Positions 45,324 through 59,257 of a stretch of 64,000 nucleotides of DNA are shown piece by piece. The notes below the pieces were generated by a model, which was not told the origin of the DNA, made no database searches, and worked only from the letters and a program-made list of their open reading frames with translations. A program made the position numbers and the translations under genes. Position 1 is the first letter of the stretch. Each line of letters starts with the position of its first letter. The stretch comes from Microbotryum silenes-acaulis. Its lineage: Eukaryota; Basidiomycota; Microbotryomycetes; Microbotryales; Microbotryaceae. The stretch is from assembly GCA_003665825.1 (NCBI GenBank), contig QPFY01000004.1, positions 248,001-312,000 of the forward strand. The letters run 5' to 3'.

Positions 45324-46447
45324 TTACTCAGCTCGGTCGGGCAGCAAAAAGTTGACTGGAGTGGGAGGCAGAATAAAAAAATCGTCAGTGCCAAATCATC
45401 TCTGGCGGGAGACTGCATGAGAACAGGATACTCACTCCACAAGTTGACACACGCCGCAGGCTCGTCCTCTTGCGTGAACACGTTGGCTTGGACGACGAAC
45501 TTGGCTGTTGAAGAGAAGGGACCCGAATGGAGAGAGACATGAGCGAAATTGTGCCTGCCTGAGTTGTGGGCAATGATTGACGACTCACCGCGAGGAATCT
45601 CGGCCGGAAGAGCAACAGTCTGCTCGACCTTGTACGTGTTGGGATCGATGGGGCATTGCAGCGTCGAGTTGGCATTGTCACTGTGCGGCATAAAGTTGTT
45701 CCTCAGTCGAATGGCCTCTCTACCTGTCGACGGAGAAGCGAACCCACAGCTCATCGCAAACATCGAACGTCTTGCTCAACACCTTGATCAAGCCCAACTT
45801 GACGACAACATTTGCGTATGAGCCATGCTGTTCAATGAAGGATCACCCGCGCGTGTCAGTCCGATGCGAATTCCCGCTCTCCCCCATTGAGGTGGGACCC
45901 GGTTAGATCCTCAACAACAGCAACTGACCGTGATGAGCGTCTTGACCTTGCCCGAAGCGTAAATGGTCAGATCCTTTCCGGGCACGGGAGGGTCGGGCGA
46001 AATCTTGATCGAGTCGATTTCGATCGCATCGGTGGAGTCGCCTGTGGCGCAGCGAGGAGGAGGAGAGAGTGCGATTCGGTCATCAGAGCGATGTGGAGGA
46101 CGGGCCCATAAGGCGTGAGTGGTGGTGGCGTCAGCTGATCCGCTCCCGACTGGGGGCAACCGACAGCACAGCATGACGACCGCCCCACATCCACTCTTCC
46201 GCCGAGTCACACCCCATCATAGCCGATAGACCACCCACTCACCGCAATCCGTCCAATTCCATTGTGTCATCGTATGAACGGGTGTATCATCGCCGATACG
46301 CGAGACGGTACCGGCGGCCCACTCGAGCGCGGCCACGGCGTCTTGTTGCACGACCATGTCCCATTCTTCGACTTGAGCCGCGGGGACGGAGGCGACTAGG
46401 CTTGAGAAGGTGGTCAGAGCCACGGCTGAGACGAGGGACAACCGCAT
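45324..46447 (-). CDS. NPC2: NPC2-like ML-domain sterol/phospholipid transfer protein
   Basis: Vacuolar/lysosomal lumenal lipid carrier; fungal members are also called phosphatidylglycerol/phosphatidylinositol transfer protein. Six exons (46447-46243, 46041-45929, 45827-45724, 45680-45589, 45504-45436, 45355-45324) give 204 aa. The signal peptide is MRLSLVSAVALTTFSSLVASVPA. A propeptide-like stretch precedes the ML domain at about residues 65-200: IEIDSIKISPDPPVPGKDLTI, then KTFDVCDELW, LQCPIDP and EDEPAACVNLW, whose cysteines match the family's conserved disulphides. Intron 3 is only 43 nt, but the splice is needed to reach the ML-domain Cys-Pro segment. It ends INFLLPDRAE. Confidence 0.9.
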
Positions 46448-46930
46448 CGTGGTTTCGGGTGGGGTAGGAGGAGGGTTTGGAGTAAGGTACCGGAGACAGA
46501 CAGACAGACAGACCGACAGACAGACGAGGCGGAGGGTAGAGCCGGCGTCATCGGCAGCGCGCGCCTGACGTTCACCCGCTTGCCGCTTGCTCTACTCTTG
46601 CTCTCTGCCTTGGCCCGCTTCCAGCTGCAGTTGCCCCTTTTTCATGCTCGAATCTCCTCGGAATCCGCCCTCGCTTTCAGACTAGTTCCTCAAAAGGACT
46701 TCCCCCGAAACTAAAAACGCGCGTCATGCAATGCAGTGCATCAAAAATAGTACGCTATTTCCAACAACCTGTACGAGCGGGGGCACAGCATCGGGGGCAC
46801 AGCACTCGAAATTCACCGACGTCTTCTCCGAGTCGCGGCGACATCATCCCTAAATTCCCCAACGCAAGAAAACAAGGATCAGCTCCGATACCACGCGGAT
46901 ACCACTCGAGAAAAAATCCCAGCATCACAC
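46448..46930. other. NPC2 promoter and MRE11 terminator region with CAGA microsatellite
   Basis: 483 bp. At 46494-46527 there is a (CAGA)n run with one interruption, about 50 bp upstream of the NPC2 ATG. The rest shows no gene. Confidence 0.55.
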
Positions 46931-49900
46931 TCACGAATCATCATCACTATCCGTCGACACGACCTGCTGCTTCACCGCGCGCTTGGGCTGAGTCGCCGCC
47001 GGTGCTTTCGCCTTGGGTTTGGGGAGCGGCACTGCTTTCGTCTTGGCCGGTGCAACGGTCTTCCTAGTCGAAGCGGCAACCTTCTTCGCCGGGCTAAGTG
47101 CGTCGCATGATATATTTGACCTTTCTAGTATCAGTGTCTTGCTTTCCGTTGACAGATCACTTGAAATGTGATAAAAAGTACTCACGCTTTCTTGGGTGGA
47201 GGCGAGTCCGAAATCACGTCACTATCCTCATCGTCGTCCTGATCCTGAACCACAACATCGTCGTTGTCGTCGTCATCGTCGTCGGAGAGGAACTGCGAAA
47301 TCCGGCGGCTCTTCGTAATCAGCACCGTTCACCCTCTTGAACAGAATGCCCCATTCATACTCACCAACTCATTCTGCTTCTTTCTAGACGACGTAGCCTG
47401 GCCCCTCTTCTTGACCGGTGGTGCCGCCTTCTTCCTCCCTCGACGCCCGTCATCACTCGAAGCAGCACTGTCCGCCATAGAGTCCCTCTCCTCCTCCTCT
47501 TCCTCCTCTTGTGGCGTATCGGAATCTTGCGACCTCTTCTGTTTACCCTTGCCCCGCTCAGATCCAAAAATTCAAGCCTCAAATAAGGATCGAGTCGCTT
47601 CGCGGACGTTCGCTGCGCACGCGCGTGCGGGGCGCACTGACCTTGTTCGGCTTAGGGGCATACTTGGCCGTCAAGTATTCTTTCGCAACAAGGGCCTGCG
47701 AGAGGAGACGTTCAGATCAGCCAAATGAAGGTTTATAACGGGACAACCAGATGGTGTGGTTCTGAAATGTTCAAACCGACCTCGTTCTCCAAATGATCAT
47801 GCTCCGGCCCGTCTTTGGAAGGAATGTACGTTTTTGAGATGTTGGCGACCGCATCCTTGACCGATTTTTTGAGCATACTGGAGAAAATCGAACGAAAAAG
47901 CCATGGTTAAAACTCCCTTATGCAAAAGCCAAATCGTCTAAGCGCTCCTTCTACTCACTCTGCAATCGCATCCCTATCCCCCTTATCGACATATTCCTCA
48001 ATGGCCCGCTGCATAAACTCTTCCGACAAGACCCCCAAATTCTGCGCCGACAGATACTGCGCCACCAAACTCGACACTTTCAACTTTTCCATCTTGGACC
48101 CAATATCCTCCGATTCCTCGATCGCAGCCATGACTTTGGCTTTATCAACATGATCCATGTCAACTTTTTTGGAGGCTCGAGCCGCTTTACGGTGGAATTG
48201 AACGATATCTCGAGGGTTGGCAACTTTGTCGACGAAATCTTGACCGAAACGTTGAGGGTTACCGATTTCGAAGACACCGTTTCCGTCCGGTCCACCTCCG
48301 TAATCGACGCGGATGCGGATGAGCGGTAACAAGCGTTCGGATGCTGGGAGGTCCGGATTCAATTCAGCCCATTCGGCATTTGCACGAGCGATGAGGTCGT
48401 TGACGCGTCCTTTGAGGTAACGGTTTACGGCGACCTTGTCCTTGAGATTGACTTTGCGGGACGGGTCGTGCGCTTCGCTGAGGGAGATGTCTTCAAAGAT
48501 GAAAGGGCGGACGGTGCGCAGACGGATCGGTTCGAATTCGAATTCCTTGCCTTGAATCTTGATGAGTGAGACATGTCTAGCAAGCAGAAGAGCGTCGAGA
48601 GCGTCGAGATCAGTGGCGAACCAGTAGAGATCCTGGGAAATGTGACTCACTTCGGTATTGCTTCACCTTTGGCAAGACTCGTGGCAACCGAGCTCCCAGG
48701 TTGAATGATGTAGTACGGCCTTCCAGGCACAGAGACCGGGGTCGCCTGCTCGATGCAGTCGTGTTCATGACCCCACACGACGAGATGAGCATCATCAGAA
48801 AATGCTCCATCGGATGTGTTGTTGGACTTCTTGCCATGGGCAACACTGTACGCGAGACGTTTTCAAAAGTCAATTGCATTGTCTGAGAAGACAGATGCTC
48901 GCAGTTGCACACGTACCGGTTCTGATGGACGAGGACGATATTGAACCATTCGTCCGCATCTTCGACCGGTTGATGCATTTCGACGCGCGAGTTCTTCATC
49001 TCGTAGTGAAACCGATCATCGCGAACGTTGCCGATGCCGTACAAGGCCAACTTGGTCGAGCCTTTTTGTAGTAGGATCGGCTTGATGACGATGCCGCCGT
49101 CTTCTTGCACATCTTCATCGTTCGCACTGGCACCGGGGATTTCGGTGCGACCAAAGTAGTTGATCAGACCTGAGGCTGACAAGATGTCGAGTGCGCACAG
49201 AGCTCCTTCCTGTGAGTTCAAAAGGGGAGGTGATCGGATCAATTCGAGTCCGACTGCTCGCTCTGCTTTCTGGCCAGCTGGCCAGAGTCGGACGGAGTGT
49301 GAGTGAGGAAGACTCACAGCGCCGGTACCTTGCGGATCGTCATGATTCCCGTGGATCGAGAAAACAGGTAGTCCGACATTAATATTCTCGTCCAGGTAGT
49401 TGATGCTGGGCCAGCTGTGGGAATGCGAGGTGTTGAAAGCACAAGAATCAGTTTCCGACGTGCCGCACGCGCACGAGCCGAGCGCGATTTGACGTCGCGT
49501 CCCAAGGTCAAGAGTGGTGGACTGACGTCGCGTCGCGTCGGATACCGATTCCGGCGTCGCTGACAATGTCCAGTTCAATGGGACGTCTTCCTTGAGTGAA
49601 CTCGCGTAACGACGAGATGACTTGATACAGGGACGTGCGGGACGGTCGGTTCTCGTGGAAGAGGTCCCCGGCGAGGAGGAGCAAGTCGACCTGGACGGAA
49701 AAGCGAGAGGAGGCGCGTCAGCACGAATCATCGTGGCATGCGCTCGAAGCGGATCACGACCTCTATCTCACATCATTGGCCACGGCAAGTTCGAGAATCT
49801 CGCGGAACGAATTGATCGAATCTCGTCCTCGCACGGGGTCATTCTCAGCGTAACCGACGTGATTGTCCGTCGCGAGCAGCACCTGCACATACCCACTCGA

Positions 49901-50135
49901 ATCAGCTCTACAGTGTCAGTATCAATACAAGAATTTGGCTCCTGACCTTGATACACCTGTCTGGCTCTACGGCCTGAGTCAGTCGTGGGGGAGCGGTGCG
50001 CTGGCCATGACCATTCGCATCGTCGCCTGAGTCAGAGTTCGCTCCTGGCCTGTTGGTGTAGCGAGTCGAGAGCGAGTCAGTGTCTGTGAGCCGCTCCGTC
50101 AAGAGGAAACTGTAGACCTACTCGGGTGAGCTCAT
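46931..50135 (-). CDS. MRE11: Double-strand-break repair nuclease MRE11
   Basis: Mn-dependent nuclease of the MRE11-RAD50-NBS1/XRS2 complex. Thirteen exons (50135-50122, 50049-49947, 49882-49772, 49690-49527, 49414-49318, 49209-48917, 48845-48651, 48576-47959, 47877-47781, 47695-47642, 47556-47365, 47292-47186, 47093-46931) give 735 aa. Phosphodiesterase motifs are complete: [35 protein letters not shown] and WGHEHDC. The capping domain includes [15 protein letters not shown]. The C-terminal 200 residues are acidic and then basic (Lys/Ala/Pro) and disordered, as in other MRE11s, ending STDSDDDS. The first exon is just 14 nt; it supplies the only in-phase ATG found upstream of the catalytic domain, so the start is slightly less certain than the rest. 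Confidence 0.94.
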
Positions 50136-50512
50136 GATCGTGTCAAGCACACTAGGCCAAAGGGGTTTGAGGCAGTCGAAAGCAAGCTCCCGTCGCCCAG
50201 TCGACTGTGGTGCCCAATGTTTGAGCGCCTTTTGGGATTTCGAATTTCGAGTCTTTGAGGAATTACCCTGTTAGCAAAGGTTAGCAAACGTGCTGGTCGG
50301 CTCGGGCTGTGGCCGTAATCGTGAAATCGCGCGGCGCGGGCTGGCGCGGGTAGGCGCGAGTGGGCGCGGCGGTCGGCTGCGGTACTGTTGCGGTCGACGT
50401 GCTTATCTGTGCAGTATCTGTGCCAGTCTGTGCCAGTTCTGTGCCCGCTGGCCTGAATGCTCGATCATCCTTAGCCCCTCCGAGTCCTGACCCGCGCTTG
50501 TCCTCTTTGCAG
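50136..50512. promoter_or_regulatory. Divergent region MRE11 / AVT1-like transporter
   Basis: 377 bp from the MRE11 ATG to the first recognised coding acceptor of the transporter (tttgcag at 50506-50512). It must hold a promoter for each gene and an unidentified 5' exon of the transporter. It contains C/G-rich segments with repeated ggcgcgg (50333-50370). Confidence 0.45.
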
Positions 50513-53500
50513 CGTTCGACCAGGACCCCGCTTGGCCCAGAAGAATACCAATACCACCTGCGTCCAAATTGCCATCTGCGACCACTCTCGAGCTCAATCA
50601 CCCAGTCAGTCCTCCGACCACGACTTCGCGACGGATCCCGATCGCCCGCCCGGCCGCAGGACCCTCAGCGGGCGGCGGTCAGGGCGGTGGGAATCAACCC
50701 GCCGGTGGAGGGACCGCCTGGGCGAGCAGTCTGGACCTCGTCTTCAGCTTCAGTCGATCGGCGGCCTTCTTTGGCGAGAATTTACCCTCAGGTCCCAGTT
50801 TCGTCGACTCGCAACGTTATCGCCGTCCGACGCATGCGAGACAAAGCGTTGACGATGCCGATTCGTCCGTTACGGGTGGTCCTAGTGATAGGGAACGCGA
50901 CCATTCCGAGGACCGCGACGAGTCCATCGCCACGAGTGATGATGACTGGTCAGTCGATGACGAGACCGATCGGGACCTCGTGCAGTCTTGGGACGGTGAT
51001 CGACCCCCGTCGAGGAAGGAACAGCTGCCTTCGAACGCCGTCGTCTCACCGAGTCGCAAGCGAAGAACCAAGAGCACCACCGCGAGGCTCAGTTCGAACG
51101 AAGGGTCCCCTGTGCCCAACGACCGTCTCCCCTATGTTCCACCTTCGAGTTTGGGATCATCGAGGTTGGGTCTCGACTCGGGTATGAGCTCGGTCGCGGC
51201 CGATCGGGACCGAGTCGTCGACGAACGATCGCCGCTTATCGCGCCGACTCTCCGAAACTCGTCGACCTCGGCCACCTTTTCGCCGGCGAATCAACCGAGC
51301 CCGACTCGCGGTGATGGGCTTTCGCCGCTGCTGGCCCCAACCTACACGGGACCTGCTGGAAAGCCACAACTGCAGCAGCAACGACGGACTTCGGGCAAGA
51401 ACAATGCCGCGGCGAGGAGGTTGTCCATCATTTCGTCCGAGGCGTGGAGTGCGGCGATCGAGGAACAGCGCGGCGAGTCGACCTGGGGGCAGACCCTCTT
51501 CAACACGTCAGTCCCCGCATTGAGCAAAGGAGACAACTTCAAATGGAAATCTTCTCTAATCGCTCCTCTTCCGCGAACTCTGACAGCGTCAATGTGTTGA
51601 TCGGAGTCGGACTGCTAGCCGAACCACTCGCGTTTGCCGACGCCGGATGGGCGATCGGCACAATACTGCTCCTGTTCTGTGCCCTCATCACCAACTGTGA
51701 GCAAAACATCGCGAATGCAGCATAAAGATTCACCTTCTTAATTGATGCTGCCATCGCCATGTTGCCCTCAGACACGGGCAAGATGCTGGCCAAAATCATG
51801 CGTCAAGATTCTTCGCTGGCGACCTATGCCGATGTGCTCATCAAAGCCTATGGCACACGTACCAAGAACATGGTATATGCCCTGTGTACGTTGTTTTTTT
51901 GGTCGATCCGATGATCGCTTGTGTTCGGCAAGCTGACCTTCTTGGTAGGAATGCTACGCAGTCATCCTCGAGCTCGGCGCTTTGAGCATCGCTCTGTGCA
52001 CACTCTTCGCGGATAGCATGGAATCCCTATACCCCGCAGTATCCTCGCAGGCCTACAAGGTCATATTCTTCTTCATGTAGGTCGGTGTCCCCTATCTCAC
52101 CCACGATAGCTCAATGCTAACCGTAGGGGTCTCGCGCCTACAGTATTCTTCCCACGACATTCCTCCCTTTACGCTTCCTCTCCCTCACCTCACTCCTCGG
52201 CATCATCTCTTCTTTCACTCTGCTCTTGGTGCTCGTGACCGATGGCGCGCTCAAGAAGCACCAGCCTGGTTCGTTGCGCGATCCGATGCCGACCGCCGCG
52301 GGGCCGCGGTGGATGCGTTTACCGCTTTCTTTTGGCCTCTTGATGAGTGGGGTATGTCATCAGACTCGTCCAATCCCTAAGCAAGGGTATAAGTATTGAT
52401 ACAAGCTTCGATTAATCTCGCAGTTCGCGGGTCATGCGGTCATCCCATCCCTGTATCGGGACATGAAGAGTGAGTGCTCGAGTCGCTGCGATCTTCTCCC
52501 CAGCGAGATGGTGCTCATCAACCTTTCACAACAGATCCGAGCCAGTTCAACTCGGTGATCGACATCGCCTATATCATCGCCTTCTCCATTAGCATGCTCT
52601 TTGGTACCCTTGGCTACATCATGTCAGTCGCTGAGGCTGCTTCCCAGCTGTTCATGCTTTCGATGTGAAAATAGTCGCTGAATTGAAACTTCGGCGCACA
52701 GGTTCGGCAATAATGTCTCTTCAGAAGTGACGCGTGATTTGTTGGCCACGAAAGGCAACCCTGCTGTGTTGAACAAGATCGCCGTTTGGATGGTCGCTGT
52801 GAGCAACTTTTACTGGGAACTCCTGATTTGTGCACAGAGTTCTCAACCCTGAGATCCATCCTCTCCTGCAGCTCAACCCCGTCGTCAAGTACGCCGTCGC
52901 CAACGCGCCCCTCGTTCAAACCTTCGAAGTAATGCTCGGAATCCAAAAGACCCGCCCGATGAACGAACGTCGCTCCCGACCTCGCTTTCGCTCACCCCAC
53001 GATTCAGGCGCCTCCGCGATCCTCGAAGGTTCCGCCATCATGTCCGAAGATTCCTCCTCTTCCATCTCCGGTCTCGAAGGCAATGAAAGTACCTCACGAA
53101 CGAAGAACCAGGAACCTTTCCTCCTTCGTTATCGGGCATTCATCACTCGTCCCCTTTTGACGGCTTTGATCGTCGTCTTGGCGATCGTCATCCCCGATTT
53201 CGGACGGGTTCTATCGTTCCTCGGTTCAGCATCGGCGTTCATCATCTGTTGTATCGGGCCCATTGGAGCCTACCTCATCTTGGGACGCCAAACTCCATTC
53301 AGCAAAGGTTCTACAACACCACCCAATACCATCACCCCTTCAGCCATGGAGAATGTTCTCTCTTCCTCCGTCTCCAAATCGAGATTAGGCGGTGACGAAG
53401 CGTTAAAGTACCCGTTGGTCGTGAAGGGTTTCGAAAGGGTTTTGTGTTGGTCATTGTTGATCGTTTCGGCGTGTCTTGCGATTACGGGTACGTTTTGGTC

Positions 53501-53528
53501 CGTGATGCCTCTTGAGAGGTCTGATTGA
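50513..53528 (+). CDS. AVT1-like vacuolar amino acid transporter (5' exon missing)
   Basis: Amino acid/auxin permease family transporter; yeast Avt1 moves neutral amino acids into the vacuole. Nine exons are visible (50513-51506, 51587-51696, 51772-51872, 51949-52076, 52144-52351, 52424-52469, 52535-52622, 52702-52798, 52872-53528). The first begins at an acceptor with no in-frame ATG, so a further 5' exon exists or the start lies at a later Met. The first ~330 residues are disordered and charged. The transporter core starts VNVLIGVGLLAEPLAFADAGW, followed by helices such as CYAVILELGALSIALC, FLSLTSLLGIISSFTLLLVL, FAGHAVIPSLYRDM and NPVVKYAVANAPL. The loop before the last helices is Ser-rich. 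About 11 membrane segments are expected; I count at least nine. Confidence 0.85.
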
Positions 53529-53918
53529 ACGAAGGTGGGGGGGGGGAAGAGGAAAGGAAGGGGGTTGAGGTTGGATCTGGAGTTTCATGGTGGGTATTGG
53601 TTGATTCCAATGACGAGGTCGGACTTATCTTCGTTGCAGCCTCTTGTATACCGTAAATAGTCTATTGCAACCAGAAACAATATGTTTGTGTTCGTCTTCA
53701 CACCGACGTCATCTTCTGCAGAAGCTGCACAGAATTGCGCTCAATTCCGCCTGCTGAGCTCCGAATGCTTGCAAGGACTGCTTTACTCCTTTGGCCACAA
53801 CCACTCGACCTTTCGTTTGCTACCTCTGGAAACGATAGGAGCCTTGAGCCGCGTAAGACAGAGGATGCATCATATTTTTGATTAACAACCGATGCCGATC
53901 CATTATTTGCCTTCCCCC
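53529..53918. other. Convergent spacer transporter / ERG10
   Basis: 390 bp between 3' ends. A G-rich run occurs at 53536-53547. No gene was seen. Confidence 0.5.
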
Positions 53919-55742
<1,824 letters not shown>

Positions 55743-56225
55743 CCGCGCAAAATGGCCGTTCAAATCCCGAGCTTCCGAGGCACGGGAACCGGGATCCGAG
55801 TCACGGCAGGATTAGTTGAACGTACCATTCGGATATGCGCCAATCGACGAGCGGCGATACGAGCAGGTGAAAAAGCCATGTTCATCACTGTGGATCCTTG
55901 TATGAGCGTGTGTGTGGTCGGAGGGAAGGAAAGAGTGGGGCCAGCAGATTACTCAAGCCAAGGCCGAGAGCAAGCTGCCGGCTACGCGAACCGATTGCGC
56001 GGCTTACATCCGACGGGCCGGTTGGCTCCGATCACGCGTATACGATCCGACCTGCTACCCTGCGATTGTAGGTGATTTCTCTTCTCAATTACAGGAACAC
56101 ACTTGCTGAAAAACGGAAGATGAAAAAAGAAAGGAAAGAGAAAGCAGAATCCCGGTACCCAAAACCTCTACCCTGCGTCTACGACCCCTTCACGCTGCAT
56201 CTAATCTCAACCCCCCGGGCAGTAT
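55743..56225. other. Spacer NDUFS1 3' end / ERG10 promoter
   Basis: 483 bp. An open plus-strand frame of 108 codons begins at 55752, only 10 bp from the ERG10 start codon. I consider it chance (see rejected items). No other feature. Confidence 0.45.
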
Positions 56226-59012
56226 TCAAGCGAACGCCTCGGTACACTTCCCCATCGTGACCGACGACCTCGACACGGGATCTGTGCGGTAAAAGTTGTC
56301 GATCGGTTTCACGAACTTGCCCGTCCTCCCACCCTCCCTCTTCACCTTGCCGACGTTCGCAGCCTCGACTTGCAACGCCTTCAGACCGGCCAAGACGGAC
56401 GAAGGTCGTTCGACGACGTCGTATCGTACCAACGTCGGCGAGACGTCCCACATTCGATCACGCAGAGCAGAGGTATCGTCGTACGGTAATCGTTTGCCCA
56501 AGACCTCGGACAAGGCGCGCACGATCTTCCAGTCCTCCCGAGCTTGGCCCGGGGGCGGCACCGCCGCTCGACCCAACTGTGTTCGACCCTCGGTGTTGAC
56601 CCAGGTCGTCGATTTTTCAGTGTAGGCCGATCCGGGCAGGCACACGTCGGCGTATTGCGCTCCGAGGTCACCGTGGTGGCCCTGGTAAACGACAAAGGCG
56701 TCGCGCGGGATCTGTTTGGGAGAGAAATCGTCCGCGTTCAATAGGTAGACGAACTTGGCCGTCGTCTTGGACGCGTCGGCCGAAGGAACGAAGCCGACGT
56801 CGTAAGCTGCTGTTCGGGATGCGGCCTGTCGAATAAAGTGTGTAACAGAGTATGTCAGCCAAATGTACCCCATAAAATATCACCTAGCGCACCAACTTAC
56901 CCGTTGCAGGACGTTGTACCCAACCCATTCCTCAGTCACAAACTTGGCCTTGTTGGCCTCGACAAATTTGGCGACCTCAGCCAAGACAGCCGCACCACTC
57001 TCGTGTTCAGCCACCGCCGATCCAACAATGATCATGGGCTTCTTGGCGCTCTTGAGCCCCTTGGCCCACTTCGAGTCGGCGCTGAAAAGGCTTTTGACGG
57101 CGTTGAGGTCGTCACCGAGGTGGTCGTAGCCGAAAGTCGAATCGAACTGCTGGCCGACGACGGCGACGTCGACGCCATTGTGGAGATAGCTCTTGCGCAA
57201 TCGAGCGTTGAGGATCGCGGCTTCGTGGCGTGGGTTCGTACCAATGAGCACGATGCGGTCGGCCTCTTCCGCACCGGCGATCGTCGAGTTGAACGAGTAG
57301 TTGCTTCGGAAGTCAACACCGTGCGCAGGCGAGTATTCGCCGAGGGGACCGTCGAGCGTGGTGTTATCCGAGCCGAGAGCGTTCGTCAGATCCTTCAGGG
57401 CGACGAGGGACTCGGAATCGGCTAGCTGACCGGCGATCGCCTGGATCTCGTTCCCGTTCGCACCCGTCTTGGCCAGACCGGCCTTGATAGCTTCAAACGC
57501 CTGGGGCCACGTCGCGGGCACGAAGCGGTCACCCTCTCGCACCAAAGGGGTCGTCAAGCGCTGGGTCTTGAGTCCATCGACGGCGAAGCGGGTCTTGTCC
57601 GAGATCCACTCCTCGTTGATGTCGTCGTTGAGGCGGGGTTGGATGCGCATGACGAGCAGGCCGCGCGAGTCGACGCGGATGTTGGATCCAACGGCATCGA
57701 GCACGTCGATCGATTCGGTGTGCTTTAGCTCCCAGGGGCGGTACTCGAAGGCCTGCGGCTTCGACGTCAACGCACCGACGGGGCACAGGTCGATAATGTT
57801 GCCCGACATCTCAGAGTTGATCGTCTTTTCAATGTAGGTGCCGATCTGCATGTCGTTGCCTCGTCCCGAAGTGCCGAGGTCCTGCACGCCGGCGACCTCG
57901 TTGGCGAATCGAACGCATCGGGTGCAGTGGATGCAACGGGTCATGACGGTCTTGATGAGCGGGCCAAAGTTTTTGTCCTCGGTCGCTCGCTTGCCGGTGA
58001 TCTCGTGGAAGCGGGAACGGTCCGAGCCGTAACGCATCGACTGGTCCTGCAGGTCGCACTCTCCTCCCTGGTCGCAGACGGGGCAGTCCAAGGGGTGGTT
58101 GGCCAAGAGGAATTCCATCACACCTTCACGCGCCTTGTGCACGGTCGGTGACGAGGTCTTGACCTTTTGTCCGGGCCTGTGGATCGAAGCGTGAGTGAGC
58201 TGGAAAGCCCGGTCTGTGCGGCAAATGCGCAGGGGGGCTTACATGGCGGGCATAGCACACGATGCCTGGGGTTTCGGGGGACCGGGTGTGACTTCGACCA
58301 AGCACATTCTTGAGGGATGCACCGTAGCAGAGAGCGTCAGTCCCATCGTGCGGAGCGCGCGTCAACGGAGTAGGGCGATGTCGGTTGCCACACATACCGG
58401 CAATTCCCAGCAATGTTCAACCGATCATGGTAGCAAAAACGAGGTACGGTGGCACCTGAGGGTGTGATGAGCCAAGTGCGGTGTCAGTCCAACAGTATCC
58501 GCCGCGATGTCCAGGGTGGTCGGGCCGAGCCCGTTGACGGGATATGGACCGAATGTGCAGAGATCTGGCGATGAAATGAAAGGTGCACCGTGGTTGAATA
58601 GATTGATGAATCCTTATGGTTTGGCGCAGTCGAGGAGCATGTGGGTGCGAGTATCCGAGTGGGGTGATATCGATGGTCGGTCGCTGTCCGGCTGAGCCAA
58701 TGAGCGCTCGCGTGAAGCGACCCACACACCACCACACCCCCGCGCTGCAGCACCCCGGCAGCCACCGAGCGAGCCTTGCCACCACCCTCCACGCCATCTT
58801 CCATCATGAAACCAAGCTCATCCCCATAACCAGGATCTTGTCGACCTACCCGCTTTCTCACACGCTTGAATAAGCGACGAGCCTTGCTCGATCGAGACGG
58901 GGACGCCATCGACCTCGAGCTGGATCTCGGCCCTCGCCGCGCTAGTCGAGTGCAACGAACGCGTAGGGGGCGTGCACCGCGGCAACGAGCGCCTCGAAAC
59001 TCGGGAGAGCAT
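56226..59012 (-). CDS. NDUFS1: Complex I 75/78-kDa iron-sulphur subunit (NDUFS1)
   Basis: Largest peripheral-arm subunit of mitochondrial NADH:ubiquinone oxidoreductase. Five exons (59012-58850, 58455-58398, 58308-58243, 58176-56901, 56825-56226) give 720 aa. The presequence is MLSRVSRRSLPRCTPPTRSLHS. Iron-sulphur ligands are visible: CYHDRLNIAGNCRMC for the 2Fe-2S centre; HPLDCPVCDQGGEC for the HxxxC set; CIHCTRCVRF and NIIDLCPVGAL for the second 4Fe-4S. The molybdopterin-oxidoreductase-like half follows. The first intron, 394 nt, is the longest in the window. Presence of complex I excludes Saccharomyces-type yeasts. Its promoter is divergent from the CYC2-like gene. Confidence 0.95.
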
Positions 59013-59257
59013 GGTCGACGACGAGACGAAGTGGGTGAGGGGGGAGGGGGGAGCGAACGTGGGGGATGTCAGTGCGGAGGAGACAGGGTCGTAGCGCCGT
59101 TGTGAGCGAGCGCGCGAGGTGGCAATTAGCCATTAGAAAAACTGCATTAGCTTAGCGAAACCATCGTCGATGCTCACTCTTTCGCTCTCTCTCTCTCTTT
59201 TTCCTTTGCGCTCGGCTCGCTCGGCTCGCTCACATCGGCTTACAGCAAGATCGAATC
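59013..59257. promoter_or_regulatory. Divergent NDUFS1 / CYC2-like promoter
   Basis: 245 bp between two genes for mitochondrial proteins. It contains a pyrimidine run (tctctctctctctttttcc, 59185-59203) near the CYC2-like start and an AT-rich core around 59120-59165. Confidence 0.5.

Noticed and set aside
55752..56075. 108-codon plus-strand frame starting MAVQIPSFRG
   Set aside because: It would start 10 bp from the divergent ERG10 ATG, leaving no room for promoters or UTRs. It has no recognisable domain.
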